Shown here piece after piece: positions 40,345-49,325 of a stretch of 64,000 nt of DNA; positions within the stretch are counted from its first letter, which is position 1, and every line of letters starts with the position of its first letter. Origin of the DNA: Methylocapsa sp. D3K7 (lineage in GTDB: Bacteria > Pseudomonadota > Alphaproteobacteria > Rhizobiales > Beijerinckiaceae); assembly GCF_029855125.1 (NCBI RefSeq), contig NZ_CP123229.1:3330501-3394500 (forward strand), written 5' to 3'. The translations under genes were made by a program, and so were the position numbers. A model generated the notes under the pieces. It made no database searches and was not told the DNA's origin. It saw only the letters and a list, made by a program, of their open reading frames with translations.

Positions 40345-41157
40345 ATGTGCTGGAATGGGGAAGCGTCGGCGGTATTGGCGGCAACGGGCGTGGCAAGTGC
40401 GGCCTACTCAGCCCTGAAGCGCAATCCTGAGCCGCCAGCCCTCTGGGGCTGCCTGTTGTATTTTTCCAGCATGGAAGTGCTGCAAGCCGTGAGCTATACG
40501 GTCGTCAACCAATGCGGCAGTCCGCTCAATCAGATTTTGACGCTGTTCGGCTATCTGCACATCACGTTCCAACCGTTTTTTATCAACGCGGTCGCGCTGT
40601 ATTTCATGCCGAAGGATTTGGCGGCGCGCATCGCGCCTTTTGCCTATACCGCGTGTTTTGCCGGCGCGATCATGATGCTGGTTCAGCTTTATCCTTTTAC
40701 CTGGGCGGGAGTCTGCGAGCCCGGCCGGCCGCTCTGCGGAAAATTGCTTTGCACTGTTCGCGGCGAATGGCATTTGGCCTGGCTCGTTCCCACCAATGGC
40801 ATCGGCAACAGTCTCACGCATGTGAATTGGCTCGGCAATGGCTATCCCGCTTACCTCCTCACGGCCTTCGCGATGCCGGCACTTTATGGGAGCTGGCGTT
40901 TCATCCTGTTCTCCTATCTCGCCGGGCCATTCGCCTCGCAGCTCACAACGTCCAACATCAATGAATGGCCGGCTGTCTGGTGCCTGTTCAGCATCGGGCT
41001 TTGCCTGACCATCATAAAAACGCCGCTGCGGGATCATCTCTACATTGTAACGCCCTATTGGCGGATCGTCTCTTGGCTGCGCCGCAAGGCGGCGGCACCA
41101 AAATTGAAGACCGCACTCGAGGAGAGTGGAGAGCCCGCGGTCGAAGAACCGACGTAA
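40345..41157 (+). CDS. DUF5765-like multi-pass membrane protein
   Basis: A 270-residue protein with about seven membrane segments. It opens MCWNGEASAVLA, the diagnostic first residues of this uncharacterised family. No signal peptide is needed. A conserved PLNQILTLFGYLHITFQPFFINAVALYF stretch fills the middle, with a Cys/Trp-rich loop (GVCEPGRPLCGKLLCTVRGEWHLAW). The function is unknown. A longer frame upstream (from 40243) has no ribosome site and weak coding character. Confidence 0.75.
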   Translation: MCWNGEASAVLAATGVASAAYSALKRNPEPPALWGCLLYFSSMEVLQAVSYTVVNQCGSPLNQILTLFGYLHITFQPFFINAVALYFMPKDLAARIAPFAYTACFAGAIMMLVQLYPFTWAGVCEPGRPLCGKLLCTVRGEWHLAWLVPTNGIGNSLTHVNWLGNGYPAYLLTAFAMPALYGSWRFILFSYLAGPFASQLTTSNINEWPAVWCLFSIGLCLTIIKTPLRDHLYIVTPYWRIVSWLRRKAAAPKLKTALEESGEPAVEEPT

Positions 41158-41245
41158 CATACATCATGCCAAGAGAGCGCGCGTCTCGTGCCTTTGCGAA
41201 ATGCGCCGGAACGGATTAGTTTTGCCGAAGCTGGAGGTTTGACCC

Positions 41246-41893
41246 ATGGATTTATCTTTAAAATCTTCTCTCGATCACTTTCAGTTCCCGCACGCGCCCC
41301 GGATATTTCAGCGGCTTCGGGCTGTTTTTGCCGTCGCCCTGATTGGAGCCAGCGTTTCGGGCTGCGGCTACAACACAATCCCGACGCTCGAGGAGCAGGC
41401 CAAGGCCAAATGGGCCGATGTGCAGAATCAATATCAAAGGCGGTCCGACCTCATCCCCAATCTCGTCGCGACGGTGCAAGGCTATGCCAAGCAGGAAAAG
41501 GACGTATTGACCTCCGTCGTAGAGGCGCGCGCCAAGGCGACGTCCGTCAGAATCGATGCTTCGCAATTGACGGATCCAGACAAGCTCAAGCAATTCCAGG
41601 AGGCCCAGTCGCAATTGTCAGGTGCGCTTGGCCGCCTCCTCGCGGTCAGCGAGAATTACCCGGACCTTAAATCCAATCAGAATTTTCTTGCCTTGCAGTC
41701 GCAGCTTGAAGGCACCGAAAATCGCATCTCCGTCGCCCGGCGCGATTATATCGAAGCAGTTCGTGCCTATAATCTCAGCCTCAAGACATTCCCAAGCTTG
41801 CTTTGGGCCGCGACCTTTTTTCGCGGCAACAAACCAATGGCTGAATTTGCCGCCAATGAAGCGGCGCAGACCCCCCCGCAAGTCAAATTTTGA
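41246..41893 (+). CDS. LemA family lipoprotein
   Basis: A 215-residue exported protein with a lipobox-like SVSGCGYN after the N-terminal hydrophobic stretch, then LemA helices (LEEQAKAKWADVQNQYQRRSDLIPNLVATVQGYAKQE). A GGAGG ribosome site precedes the start. LemA proteins are membrane-linked with unknown biochemistry. It heads an operon with two TPM-domain genes, the arrangement usual for LemA. Confidence 0.92.
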   Translation: MDLSLKSSLDHFQFPHAPRIFQRLRAVFAVALIGASVSGCGYNTIPTLEEQAKAKWADVQNQYQRRSDLIPNLVATVQGYAKQEKDVLTSVVEARAKATSVRIDASQLTDPDKLKQFQEAQSQLSGALGRLLAVSENYPDLKSNQNFLALQSQLEGTENRISVARRDYIEAVRAYNLSLKTFPSLLWAATFFRGNKPMAEFAANEAAQTPPQVKF

Positions 41894-41922
41894 CGGCGGG
41901 GTTGCCGCGGTCCCGCGCGGGA

Positions 41923-42768
41923 ATGATACCATTGGATAGTGTTTGGCATCGCCACGGGCATGCGCCACGCCGCGCGGAAAAATCCGCGATGGCCGGGCTG
42001 TGCCTCGCGGCGGTTCTACTAGCGGCGCTTGCGTTCGCCAGCCTCGCCTTGGCCTATGCGTTTCCGCCGCTCACCGGGCGCGTTGTCGATGCCGCCAACA
42101 TCATTCCGCAACCCGTCGCCGATCAGATCACCGCAAAGCTCGCCGCGCTGGAATCAAAGTCCGGCATCCAGCTCGTCGTGGCGACGATAAAATCGCTCGA
42201 TGGCGACGAGATCGAGCCTTACGCCAACGCCCTGTTTCGCACCTGGGGCCTTGGCGAGAAGCAAAAGAACAATGGCGTGCTGCTGCTCGTCGCGCCGAAC
42301 GAACGCAAAGTCCGGATCGAAGTCGGCTACGGTCTCGAAGGCACGCTGACCGATGCTTTGTCGAAGATCATCATCATCAATGCGATGGCGCCGCGTTTCA
42401 AGACCGGCGACTATGGCGGTGGAATCGCGCGCGGCGTCGATGACATCATCACCGTTTTGACAACCGATTCCTCGGAATGGGAAAAGCGCCCGGATCTGCG
42501 CATCGTTCACAAGGATACGACCTTGGACGACCTCGGCCCTTGGATCGCTCTCGCGCTTTTCGTGTTCATTTTCTTTATGCTGACGCCGCGCCGCGAACGC
42601 GGCAATCTTCTGTCCTTCCTTCTCGGTATGCTGATGAACTCCGGCGGCCGGGGAGGGGGTGGCGGCGGCGGTTGGGGAAGCGGCTCCGGCGGCGGCTGGT
42701 CGGATGGCGGCGGTTTTTCCGGCGGCGGCGGATCGTCCGGCGGCGGCGGCGCATCGGGGAGTTGGTGA
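41923..42768 (+). CDS. TPM-domain (YgcG-like) protein with Gly-rich tail
   Basis: A 281-residue membrane protein. A hydrophobic segment (about 25-45) is followed by the TPM domain (LTGRVVDAANIIPQPVADQITAKLAALESKSGIQLVVATIKSL, then GYGLEGTLTDALSKIII). A second membrane helix (about 205-220) and a 40-residue Gly/Ser tail (GGGGGGWGSGSGGGW) end it. Start could be 41989. The family (psb32-like, YgcG) is linked to membrane or photosystem repair in other organisms; here the role is unknown. Its stop overlaps the next start. Confidence 0.9.
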   Translation: MIPLDSVWHRHGHAPRRAEKSAMAGLCLAAVLLAALAFASLALAYAFPPLTGRVVDAANIIPQPVADQITAKLAALESKSGIQLVVATIKSLDGDEIEPYANALFRTWGLGEKQKNNGVLLLVAPNERKVRIEVGYGLEGTLTDALSKIIIINAMAPRFKTGDYGGGIARGVDDIITVLTTDSSEWEKRPDLRIVHKDTTLDDLGPWIALALFVFIFFMLTPRRERGNLLSFLLGMLMNSGGRGGGGGGGWGSGSGGGWSDGGGFSGGGGSSGGGGASGSW

Positions 42769-43400
42769 TGGCGTATCTCTCGCGGACTGCTCCCCTTTCC
42801 GAAGACGGCCAGCGCCGCATCAGTGCCGCGATCAAGAGAGCCGAGGCGGCCACGTCCGGGGAAATTGTCTGCGTGCTCGCACGCGCGTCTTCCGACTATA
42901 TGAGCACCACGACCGCCTGGTCGGCACTCATCGCCCTGATCGCGCCGTGGTTCCTGATCGCCCTCACAAATCTCTCCGTGCGCGAGATCTTTCTGGCGCA
43001 AATTATCCTTTTCGTTGTGCTCTTTCTGATCCTCTCGGAATCCGCGCTGCAACCATATCTCATCCCCCGGCGCGCCCGTCGCGCGCAAGCTCATCGTGCC
43101 GCGATGGAGCAATTCATGATTCGTGGCATGGCGCGCAAGAAAAACCGCGCCAGCATCCTGATTTTCGTTTCGCTGGCCGAACATTATGCGCGCATCGTCG
43201 CTGACGACGGCATCGCCGCCAAGGTCGATCAAACTGTCTGGCAGGACGCGATCGATGCACTTCTGGAGTGCATGCCCTATGGCGAAATCGCGGAAGGGTT
43301 TGTGATTGCGGTCGACAAATGCGGCAAGGTTTTAGCCGATCATTTTCCTCCCGAGCCGGGCGGCGAGGACCAGCTTCCGGACCGGATCTATCTGATTTGA
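42768..43400 (+). CDS. TPM-domain membrane protein
   Basis: A 210-residue protein whose start ATG overlaps the upstream stop (TGATG), so it is translationally coupled to the previous TPM gene. It opens LSEDGQRRISAAIKRAEAATSGEIVCVLARASSDY (TPM domain), has two membrane helices at about 45-95, and continues the TPM domain through HYARIVADDGIAAKVDQTVWQDAID. It is the third gene of the lemA operon and probably forms a complex with the other two. Confidence 0.9.
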   Translation: MAYLSRTAPLSEDGQRRISAAIKRAEAATSGEIVCVLARASSDYMSTTTAWSALIALIAPWFLIALTNLSVREIFLAQIILFVVLFLILSESALQPYLIPRRARRAQAHRAAMEQFMIRGMARKKNRASILIFVSLAEHYARIVADDGIAAKVDQTVWQDAIDALLECMPYGEIAEGFVIAVDKCGKVLADHFPPEPGGEDQLPDRIYLI

Positions 43401-43480
43401 GAAGCGTGAGCGGGCCGGATTGACATCGCGCCGCAGCGCCCTAATTGCCTTGTGTTCGTAAAGGCAGGGAGGTGCCGCCC

Positions 43481-43705
43481 ATGTTTCATATCGAATTTGT
43501 TGGGAAGCTTCGCGAAGGCGCTCCGCCCGAGGTCCTCGACCGGATGGAAACCGACATCGCCGATCTGCCGCATGTCGTGACGCATGCCAAATCGCTGTAC
43601 GCGAATGTCATCGCTCAACGGACCCATAAGCCGCTCCCTCGCGGATTCCGGATATTGGACCTTCAAGGAACCGAGGTCGCGCACTGGAGTGTCGACGATT
43701 CCTGA
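43481..43705 (+). CDS. Small hypothetical protein
   Basis: A 74-residue protein opening MFHIEFVGKLREGAPPEVLDRME. A strong ribosome site (GGGAGG) supports the start at 43481. It looks like a compact alpha/beta protein ending IDLQ-like RILDLQGTEVAHWSV. No motif or signal peptide. Function unknown. Confidence 0.65.
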   Translation: MFHIEFVGKLREGAPPEVLDRMETDIADLPHVVTHAKSLYANVIAQRTHKPLPRGFRILDLQGTEVAHWSVDDS

Positions 43706-43756
43706 ACGTCCTCGCGACGCGACGAATTGATCTTCCGCATGAACGGATCGAACGTG

Positions 43757-44497
43757 ATGCGTCGCCTTTGCCTGGTCTTACTCGCGGCCTTCGTGGGCCA
43801 AGCCTACGCCGGTAATGACTCGGGCGCGATCCGGTTAAGCAAACCCAAATCGGTGATGCGCCATGTTGCCGCCTTCCCCCGGCTTGCCTCTGGTGCGGAA
43901 CCGGCCAGTATCGCGCGGATCAACAAAGCACTGACGCAGGCTGATGGGAGGGTGCGAAAAGCCGCAAGGGACTGCCTGCAGGCGGACCGCAAACATGCAA
44001 ATTGGACGCGCAAGGTTTCCGTGCCCATGCAAGGGCCGCGCTATGTGAGCCTCATTGCCGCCGATGACTATTTTTGCGGCGGCGCCCATCCCGACAATAG
44101 CACGGTGGCGCTGGTGTTTGATGTGGACACCGGCACGCTGGCCGATTGGGCAGAACTGCTGCCGGAGTTGGCGCAACATACGGGAACCGATACGGTGGGC
44201 GATGGCTCGACCCTGGGCACCATCGCATCGCAGAAACTTGCGGATCTTTACAAGGACGCGGCCAAGCACAGCGGCAGCGACCCGGCATGCGCCGACGCTC
44301 TTAAGGATACGGAGCTGAACTTCATCCTTTGGCCGGACGCTAAGCAAGACGGTTTGACTGTGCAGCCAGCTGGATTGCCGCACGCCATCGCTTCCTGCGG
44401 GCCGGCGATGGCCCTTCCGGTCAAGACGCTGAAAACGCTTGATGTCAACGCAGGGCTCCTGGATGCGATCGAGGCCGCGCATCGGCAGGGTCATTGA
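43757..44497 (+). CDS. Exported protein, DUF3298/RsiV-like
   Basis: A 246-residue protein with a signal peptide (RRLCLVLLAAFVGQAYA). The segment ADDYFCGGAHPDNSTVALVFDVDTGTLADW resembles the core of DUF3298/RsiV-type domains (often GGAHGN). The rest has no strong motif. Alternative start at 43739. It is periplasmic; role unknown. Its last bases overlap the converging flavoprotein gene by seven. Confidence 0.7.
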   Translation: MRRLCLVLLAAFVGQAYAGNDSGAIRLSKPKSVMRHVAAFPRLASGAEPASIARINKALTQADGRVRKAARDCLQADRKHANWTRKVSVPMQGPRYVSLIAADDYFCGGAHPDNSTVALVFDVDTGTLADWAELLPELAQHTGTDTVGDGSTLGTIASQKLADLYKDAAKHSGSDPACADALKDTELNFILWPDAKQDGLTVQPAGLPHAIASCGPAMALPVKTLKTLDVNAGLLDAIEAAHRQGH

Positions 44498-46185
44498 CTG
44501 GCTGAAGCCGCCGGTCCCGATTGCCGGGCCGCGAGATAGCTATGCAGCTGCGCGACGACAGCCGCTCCTTCGCCGATGGCGCCGCCGACCCGCTTGACCG
44601 AGCCCGACCTCGCGTCGCCCACGGCGAACACGCCAGGCACATTCGATTCGAGCAGGAGCGGTCCGCGCAAATTGCCGTTTTCCGCGGCGCAGGCTGCCGC
44701 CGATTGCGGTCCGGTGCGGACAAAGCCCTTTTCGTCGAGAGCGACACCGCACTCCCGCAACCATTCGGTCGCGGGATCGGCGCCGGTGAACAGAAACACA
44801 TTGCGGATCGCGCGTTCCGTTTCCGCACTGGTTGGGGTGTGCCGCCAGCGTATCCGCTCCAACCGGCCTTCAGGCGTGGCCGTGAGCTGGGTGATCTCGG
44901 TACGGCAAAGAACCTCGATATTCGGCTGCGCTTCGATGCGCTCGATCAGATAGCGCGACATCGTCGCGGCAAGACTTTCCCCGCGCACGAGCATGCAGAC
45001 TTTGGCCGCGAAGCCTGCAAGAAACACCGCCGCTTGGCCGGCCGAATTGCCCGCCCCGACCAGCGCGATTTCCTCTTTGCGGCACATTCGCGCCTCGATG
45101 GGGGAGGCCCAATACCAAATGCCGCGCCCCTCAAAATCATTTAGGCGTGGAATCGCGGGGCGCCGGTAGCGGGCTCCCGCCGCGACGACGATCGCCTGCG
45201 CCTTGACGCTGCGGCCATTGGCCAAACTCAGGGAAAACGGCGAGCCCGCGCAACTGAGCCCCGTGACTTCCACGGGAATGGCCACTTCGGCGCCGAATTT
45301 TTGCGCCTGCACATAGGCACGGCCGGTCAGCGCCTGGCCAGAAATGCCGGTCGGAAACCCCAGATAGTTCTCGATTCGGGCGCTGGCGCCTGCCTGTCCG
45401 CCAAAGGCGTTGGCATCGAACACGATGACCGACAGGCCCTCCGAGGCGGCATAGACAGCGGTCGCCAGTCCTGCGGGCCCCGCGCCGACGATCGCGACGT
45501 CATAGGTCCGGTCCGCCGCATCGCAGGACACCATGCCGAGGCATCGCGCCAGCTCCGTTGTACTTGGCCGCTTGAGCACGGTTCCGTCGGCGCAAACGGC
45601 GAGCGGTAAGCCGGACGGATCGGGCGCATAACGCTCGACCAGAGCCTTGGCATCGGCGTCGTCGTCCGGGTCAAGGGTCTGGTGCGGGTAGCCGTTGCGC
45701 GAGAGAAAACCCTGCAAGTGCACCATCTCCGGGCTCAACGCAGGGCCGATCAGGACAGGGCCGCCGGTGCCGTTCTCGATCAGCGCGACCCGCCGCAGAA
45801 TTAGCGCCCGCATAATCTTCTCGCCAAGCTCGGCTTCGGCAATGATGACGCCGCGCAGCCGCTCGGGCGGAATGAGGAGCGCCTCGACATCCCCTGTTGC
45901 GCGGGCATCTACCAGCGCCGCACGGCCCGACAATTGACCGACTTCGGCCAGAAATTCTCCCGGCCCTTCCTCGACGATGGGAACCACATGGCCCATGCCG
46001 TCGTGGGTGCTGACCGCGACCGTGCCCTTCAGAAGCAAAAACATACCGGCGCTCGGTTCGCCGGTCTCAATCAAGAGATCGCCTGTTTTATAGTGCCGGA
46101 CCTCGCCGAACCGGCGCAGCCGCTCGATCTCCTCCGGCCGGAGTTTTGGAAACATCTGATCGCGGCGTTGGTCTATCGTGGACAT
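44491..46185 (-). CDS. cNMP-binding-domain flavoprotein, thioredoxin-reductase-like
   Basis: A 564-residue protein. Residues about 20-130 are a cyclic-nucleotide-binding fold (RRFGEVRHYKTGDLLIETGEPSAGMFLLLKGTVAVS). Residues about 150-220 form a thioredoxin-like spacer, and the C-terminal 330 residues are a thioredoxin-reductase-type FAD/NAD(P)H reductase (VAIVGAGPAGLATAVYAASEG, later ALVGAGNSAGQAAVFLAG). The CxxC redox site is replaced by WYWASPIEARMC, so no disulfide chemistry is expected and the acceptor is unknown. This domain combination is common in alphaproteobacteria. Start 46185 chosen over longer forms. Confidence 0.88.
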   Translation of the reverse strand: MSTIDQRRDQMFPKLRPEEIERLRRFGEVRHYKTGDLLIETGEPSAGMFLLLKGTVAVSTHDGMGHVVPIVEEGPGEFLAEVGQLSGRAALVDARATGDVEALLIPPERLRGVIIAEAELGEKIMRALILRRVALIENGTGGPVLIGPALSPEMVHLQGFLSRNGYPHQTLDPDDDADAKALVERYAPDPSGLPLAVCADGTVLKRPSTTELARCLGMVSCDAADRTYDVAIVGAGPAGLATAVYAASEGLSVIVFDANAFGGQAGASARIENYLGFPTGISGQALTGRAYVQAQKFGAEVAIPVEVTGLSCAGSPFSLSLANGRSVKAQAIVVAAGARYRRPAIPRLNDFEGRGIWYWASPIEARMCRKEEIALVGAGNSAGQAAVFLAGFAAKVCMLVRGESLAATMSRYLIERIEAQPNIEVLCRTEITQLTATPEGRLERIRWRHTPTSAETERAIRNVFLFTGADPATEWLRECGVALDEKGFVRTGPQSAAACAAENGNLRGPLLLESNVPGVFAVGDARSGSVKRVGGAIGEGAAVVAQLHSYLAARQSGPAASASQ

Positions 46186-46558
46186 GGCATTAACGCGCGG
46201 GGCTCGCGGATTATGGTTGAAGTGTACCACGTTTTGCGGTTTTGGCGCCGAAGGAACCTCTCATGCTGAGGAGCGTCCAAGGGACCCATCAGAAGGACGA
46301 GGCGAGAGGCTTAGATTCTAGGGGGCATTCAGTTTTCGCCATTCATCTCATGGCTGCCACTGTCGGCGAGGCGGAGTCGCTCCTTTCAAGGATGTGCAGC
46401 ACCGGCTTCGCCGGCGCGAGCGAAGCTCGCGTCCTTGACAGGCTCGATCCGCTCGCCAAACTTGCCGCCGTGCAATGAACGGCGCGGTATAATTTCCCAC
46501 GTCCGCTGCTTCGCAAAACCGTTTTATAGATTGATCGCGCTGAACGCCGAACGTCGCG
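46186..46558. other. Intergenic region
   Basis: About 370 bases without a supported gene. It includes the probable promoter of the flavoprotein gene and the 3' side of the pentapeptide gene. A near-palindromic stretch (CTCTCATGCTGAGGAG at about 46258-46273) may be part of a dispersed intergenic repeat common in these bacteria; nothing else stands out. Confidence 0.3.
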
Positions 46559-48925
46559 TCACGGTTTTGGCACTTGCGGTACGGTCGGTGCGGCAATCTT
46601 TTTGAGCTTCGCCTTGTCGGCCTCGGAAAGCCCAGGGGCACTAGCGCAATGCGCTTCGTCTAGGAAAGCAGCCGCGAGAGACTTTGGCACATCTCTTCGG
46701 ACGGCAAGGTCGAGAATTTTCTCCAATTGACTGACCAGCGCAGAAAGCACAGAGGGCGTTCCAGCGCAGCCAACCTCGCGCCACTGCCCGGCGAGGTTCC
46801 TCTCAAAGACCTCTCGAGTGGGAGTCTCGCGTTCGCGAGCAGTCCACATCTTTGCTATCTCGTTTTCGCCTTCCAGGGCCTTTGTTGGATCAAGGCGTTG
46901 CTCGATCCTTCCCATGGCGGCGTCCTTGTTTTCGCCTTCGGGAACCTCTTCGGTGATGAGCTGCTTGAGTTTCGCGAAGGAATCCACCGTCCAGTCGCAT
47001 TGATCTGAATTCGTAAGAAATTCTACTTTAACTTTATCTCCTTTCGGGCCAGTCTGCCCTGTCTGCGTGGAAGCGACAAATGTATCCTTCCAAGCCGCCG
47101 TTCGAGCGTCGGCTCTCCAGACACAGACAATTCCAAACACCCCCCCTATAAACGCGTCATCGAGTTTCGTGGTTTCGAGCGAGGCGCCCTGGAGCTGCGC
47201 ATTGAACAGCAAAGCGCCCTGGAGCTGCGCGTCGTCGAGCGAGGCGCCCTGGAGTTGCGCATTGAACAGCAAAGCGCCCTGGAGCTGCGCTTCGTTGAGC
47301 GAGGCGCCCTGAAGGTGTGCGCCATTGAGCGATGCGCCTTGGAGTTCCGCGCCGTGGAGTGAGGCCCCTCGGAGTTCCGCTTCATCGAGTGTAGCACCCT
47401 GGAGGTGCGCTTTATCGAGCGAGGCGCCCTGGAGCTGCGCCTTTTTGAGAGACGCGCCCTGGAGCTGTGCTTTTGGGAGATCAAGGGCATCTCGAAGGTA
47501 CGCGCCGTTCAATGAAGCGCCTTGGAGCTGCGCATTTTCGAGCGAGGTGCCCTCGAGGCGTGCATGGTCGAGCGAGGCGCCCTGAAGCTCGGCGTCTTTG
47601 AGTGAAGCGCCCTGTAGCTGCGCTTCGCGGAGCGAGGCGCCTTGAAGCTGCGCCTTTTCGAGCGAAGCGCCCTGAAGCTCTGCGCCGTCGAGCGAAGCGC
47701 CCCGGAGGTTTGCTTCGGGGAGGTTTAGGGCACCCCGGAGGTGTGCACCGTTGAGCTGGGCGCCCTGGAGTTGGGCTTCCTTGAGCGAAGTGCCTTGGAG
47801 CTGCACTTCGTGTAGCGAGGCGCCTTCGAGCTGCGCTTTGCGGAGCGAGGCGTCGCGAAGCTGCGCACGGTCGAGCCGCGTCTGCTCCGCCCATACATCG
47901 TTGAGGTTGGCGCGATTGAGGATTGCGTCTGAAAAATCAACATGTCGAACATCCGCTTCGCGCAAGTTCGCGCCCGTCAGATCGCGACCCGCAACGAACA
48001 AAGCGGCGACCCATCTCTGTGCTCCGGCCGAGCCTTCGTTCTTTTTGATAATATCTGAGAGTTTTGTGTCCTCGATCAAATCTTCCCCGTGGAGGTCCAA
48101 TGTGTTGGTCGGCGTCCGCAGATAGGTTGATCCATGCAGCCATTGGGTCGCGAGATAGATGCGCTCATCCGGAAACGTCGCCACCATCACCGCATAAGCC
48201 AGCGCGGCTGCGCTTCCTATTCCTGGCACGACGAGCCCCCAAGTCGCCTTTGGCCGTAGCCGAGCCCCCCAACCGCTTCGATAGCCCGGCCATAGGGTCC
48301 ACACGAGTGCGAGGTCGAGCGCTAGCAAGCCGCGATGCAGCCAAGTGATAGGCTCGCTGTGATAGGGCAGGAACTTGATTTGGATCATCAGCAGCAAAGC
48401 GACCGGCGCGAGCGCGAGAGTTATGAGCGCCATGAGGCTCAACAGCTTGGCGTTGATCCCTTTGCGCTCCAGTCTGCCACCGACCAAGAGCTGCACGAAA
48501 AGCGTGTTTTCGATGCGCATGCGAAAATTTTCGCGCGCCTTCTCATTCTCATCGTTCTCATTTTTTGGAAAGGCACTTTGCAGCGCATCCTCAAAAGAGT
48601 TCGCCGTGCGGGCAAGCAGCACGAGGTTCAACAGCATATAAAAATGGAAGGTGACGAAAATAATCGGCGTGAGGATATAGAAAGCCAAAAGCGGCAATGG
48701 GATATTGAGCACCGGCAGATTGAGCGGGCTTTCCAAAAAAAGCATGCGATGCGTGGTCGTACCCGTCGCGATCGCAAGATAGAGCATGAAAATGAGAAAA
48801 CTGAACCACAGGGTCTGGACGCGCTCGGCGGAGTGGTTGAGCGAGGCGGCCAGCGCCTCGGCCTCTTTTGTGTCAGGCGCGCTTGGTTTTGCGTCCTCCG
48901 CCAATTCGTAGAACATCGCCCTCAC
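46559..48925 (-). CDS. Membrane-anchored pentapeptide-repeat protein
   Basis: A 788-residue protein. The first 260 residues contain four to five membrane helices (for example WFSFLIFMLYLAIATGTT and LLAFYILTPIIFVTFHFYMLLNLVLLA). Residues about 315-570 are an uninterrupted series of pentapeptide units on the A(D/N)LxX theme (many LQGASL, LQGAQL units), predicted to fold into a right-handed quadrilateral beta-helix, and the last 200 residues are a helical, charged domain. The repeat region is also a DNA tandem repeat (for example 47190-47290). Start could be the fourth codon (MFYELAED). Exported or cytoplasmic orientation of the helix is not known. Confidence 0.85.
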   Translation of the reverse strand: MRAMFYELAEDAKPSAPDTKEAEALAASLNHSAERVQTLWFSFLIFMLYLAIATGTTTHRMLFLESPLNLPVLNIPLPLLAFYILTPIIFVTFHFYMLLNLVLLARTANSFEDALQSAFPKNENDENEKARENFRMRIENTLFVQLLVGGRLERKGINAKLLSLMALITLALAPVALLLMIQIKFLPYHSEPITWLHRGLLALDLALVWTLWPGYRSGWGARLRPKATWGLVVPGIGSAAALAYAVMVATFPDERIYLATQWLHGSTYLRTPTNTLDLHGEDLIEDTKLSDIIKKNEGSAGAQRWVAALFVAGRDLTGANLREADVRHVDFSDAILNRANLNDVWAEQTRLDRAQLRDASLRKAQLEGASLHEVQLQGTSLKEAQLQGAQLNGAHLRGALNLPEANLRGASLDGAELQGASLEKAQLQGASLREAQLQGASLKDAELQGASLDHARLEGTSLENAQLQGASLNGAYLRDALDLPKAQLQGASLKKAQLQGASLDKAHLQGATLDEAELRGASLHGAELQGASLNGAHLQGASLNEAQLQGALLFNAQLQGASLDDAQLQGALLFNAQLQGASLETTKLDDAFIGGVFGIVCVWRADARTAAWKDTFVASTQTGQTGPKGDKVKVEFLTNSDQCDWTVDSFAKLKQLITEEVPEGENKDAAMGRIEQRLDPTKALEGENEIAKMWTARERETPTREVFERNLAGQWREVGCAGTPSVLSALVSQLEKILDLAVRRDVPKSLAAAFLDEAHCASAPGLSEADKAKLKKIAAPTVPQVPKP

Positions 48926-49209
48926 CCCCGGCCAAAAGCCTAGCGGGTTCCCGCAAACAGGGCAATATTTTCTACGGCGCGGCGGATATGGCGAAACTGT
49001 TCGGTATGTAAAAATTCATAACGTTCGCCACACCCGTCGCAGTTCTGTTTTTACCATTATTGACCCCCTCAAAAATGGCAGAACAAAAATTCGCCACAAC
49101 TGTGGCAACGGCGCCACAATGTTTCAAACTTCGCGACCGGTCATGTTCGCCGCGCGATCGCACGCGCCGCAATCGGGAAAGTGTATGAGCGATTTTCTGA
49201 TTTTTTGCC
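48926..49209. other. AT-richer intergenic region left of the IS element
   Basis: About 280 bases with lower GC than the surroundings. The motif GCCACA occurs three times (49027, 49093, 49113), once as an inverted repeat GCCACA-AC-TGTGGC (49093-49106). A minus-strand frame (48972-49241) has no family resemblance. It probably holds the promoter of the pentapeptide gene. Confidence 0.3.
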
Positions 49210-49267
49210 TCAATCGTACCAAAACGTTTCACGTGAAACATTTGGGGATTATAACCTTGACAAAAGT
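49210..49267 (+). repeat. Left inverted repeat of the IS element
   Basis: Reads TCAATCGTACCAAAACGTTT, then a 14-base segment absent from the right copy, then GGGGATTATAACCTTGACAAAAGT. The extra segment completes the parS-like palindrome. The inner TTGACA (49257-49262) points into the element. Confidence 0.7.
49225..49240. promoter_or_regulatory. parS-like centromere palindrome
   Basis: CGTTTCACGTGAAACA, identical to the ParB-binding consensus TGTTTCACGTGAAACA except for the first base; the 14-base core GTTTCACGTGAAAC is a perfect palindrome. Chromosomal parS sites normally cluster near the replication origin and parAB. No parAB, gidAB or dnaA gene is within this window. Confidence 0.65.
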
Positions 49268-49325
49268 TGACCCAAATGTTGAAAGCGCAGTGCGTGACAG
49301 GCCGGACTCTGATTCGGCGCGTTCG

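Noticed and set aside
46245-46290. Near-palindrome CTCTCATGCTGAGGAG as a new repeat family
   Set aside because: Resembles dispersed intergenic repeats in these bacteria; only one copy is in the window, so nothing can be concluded.
47140-47900. CRISPR-like or minisatellite array of short repeats
   Set aside because: The periodicity is 15 bases in frame with pentapeptide codons; there are no unique spacers or leader, and the repeats encode protein.
49093-49118. GCCACA/TGTGGC inverted repeat as an operator
   Set aside because: Short and without an adjacent regulator gene; kept only as a note in the intergenic entry.
48972-49241. Minus-strand frame starting MFHVKRFG
   Set aside because: The start merely translates the parS-like palindrome (TTTCACGTGAAAC reads FHVK); the rest has no gene character.
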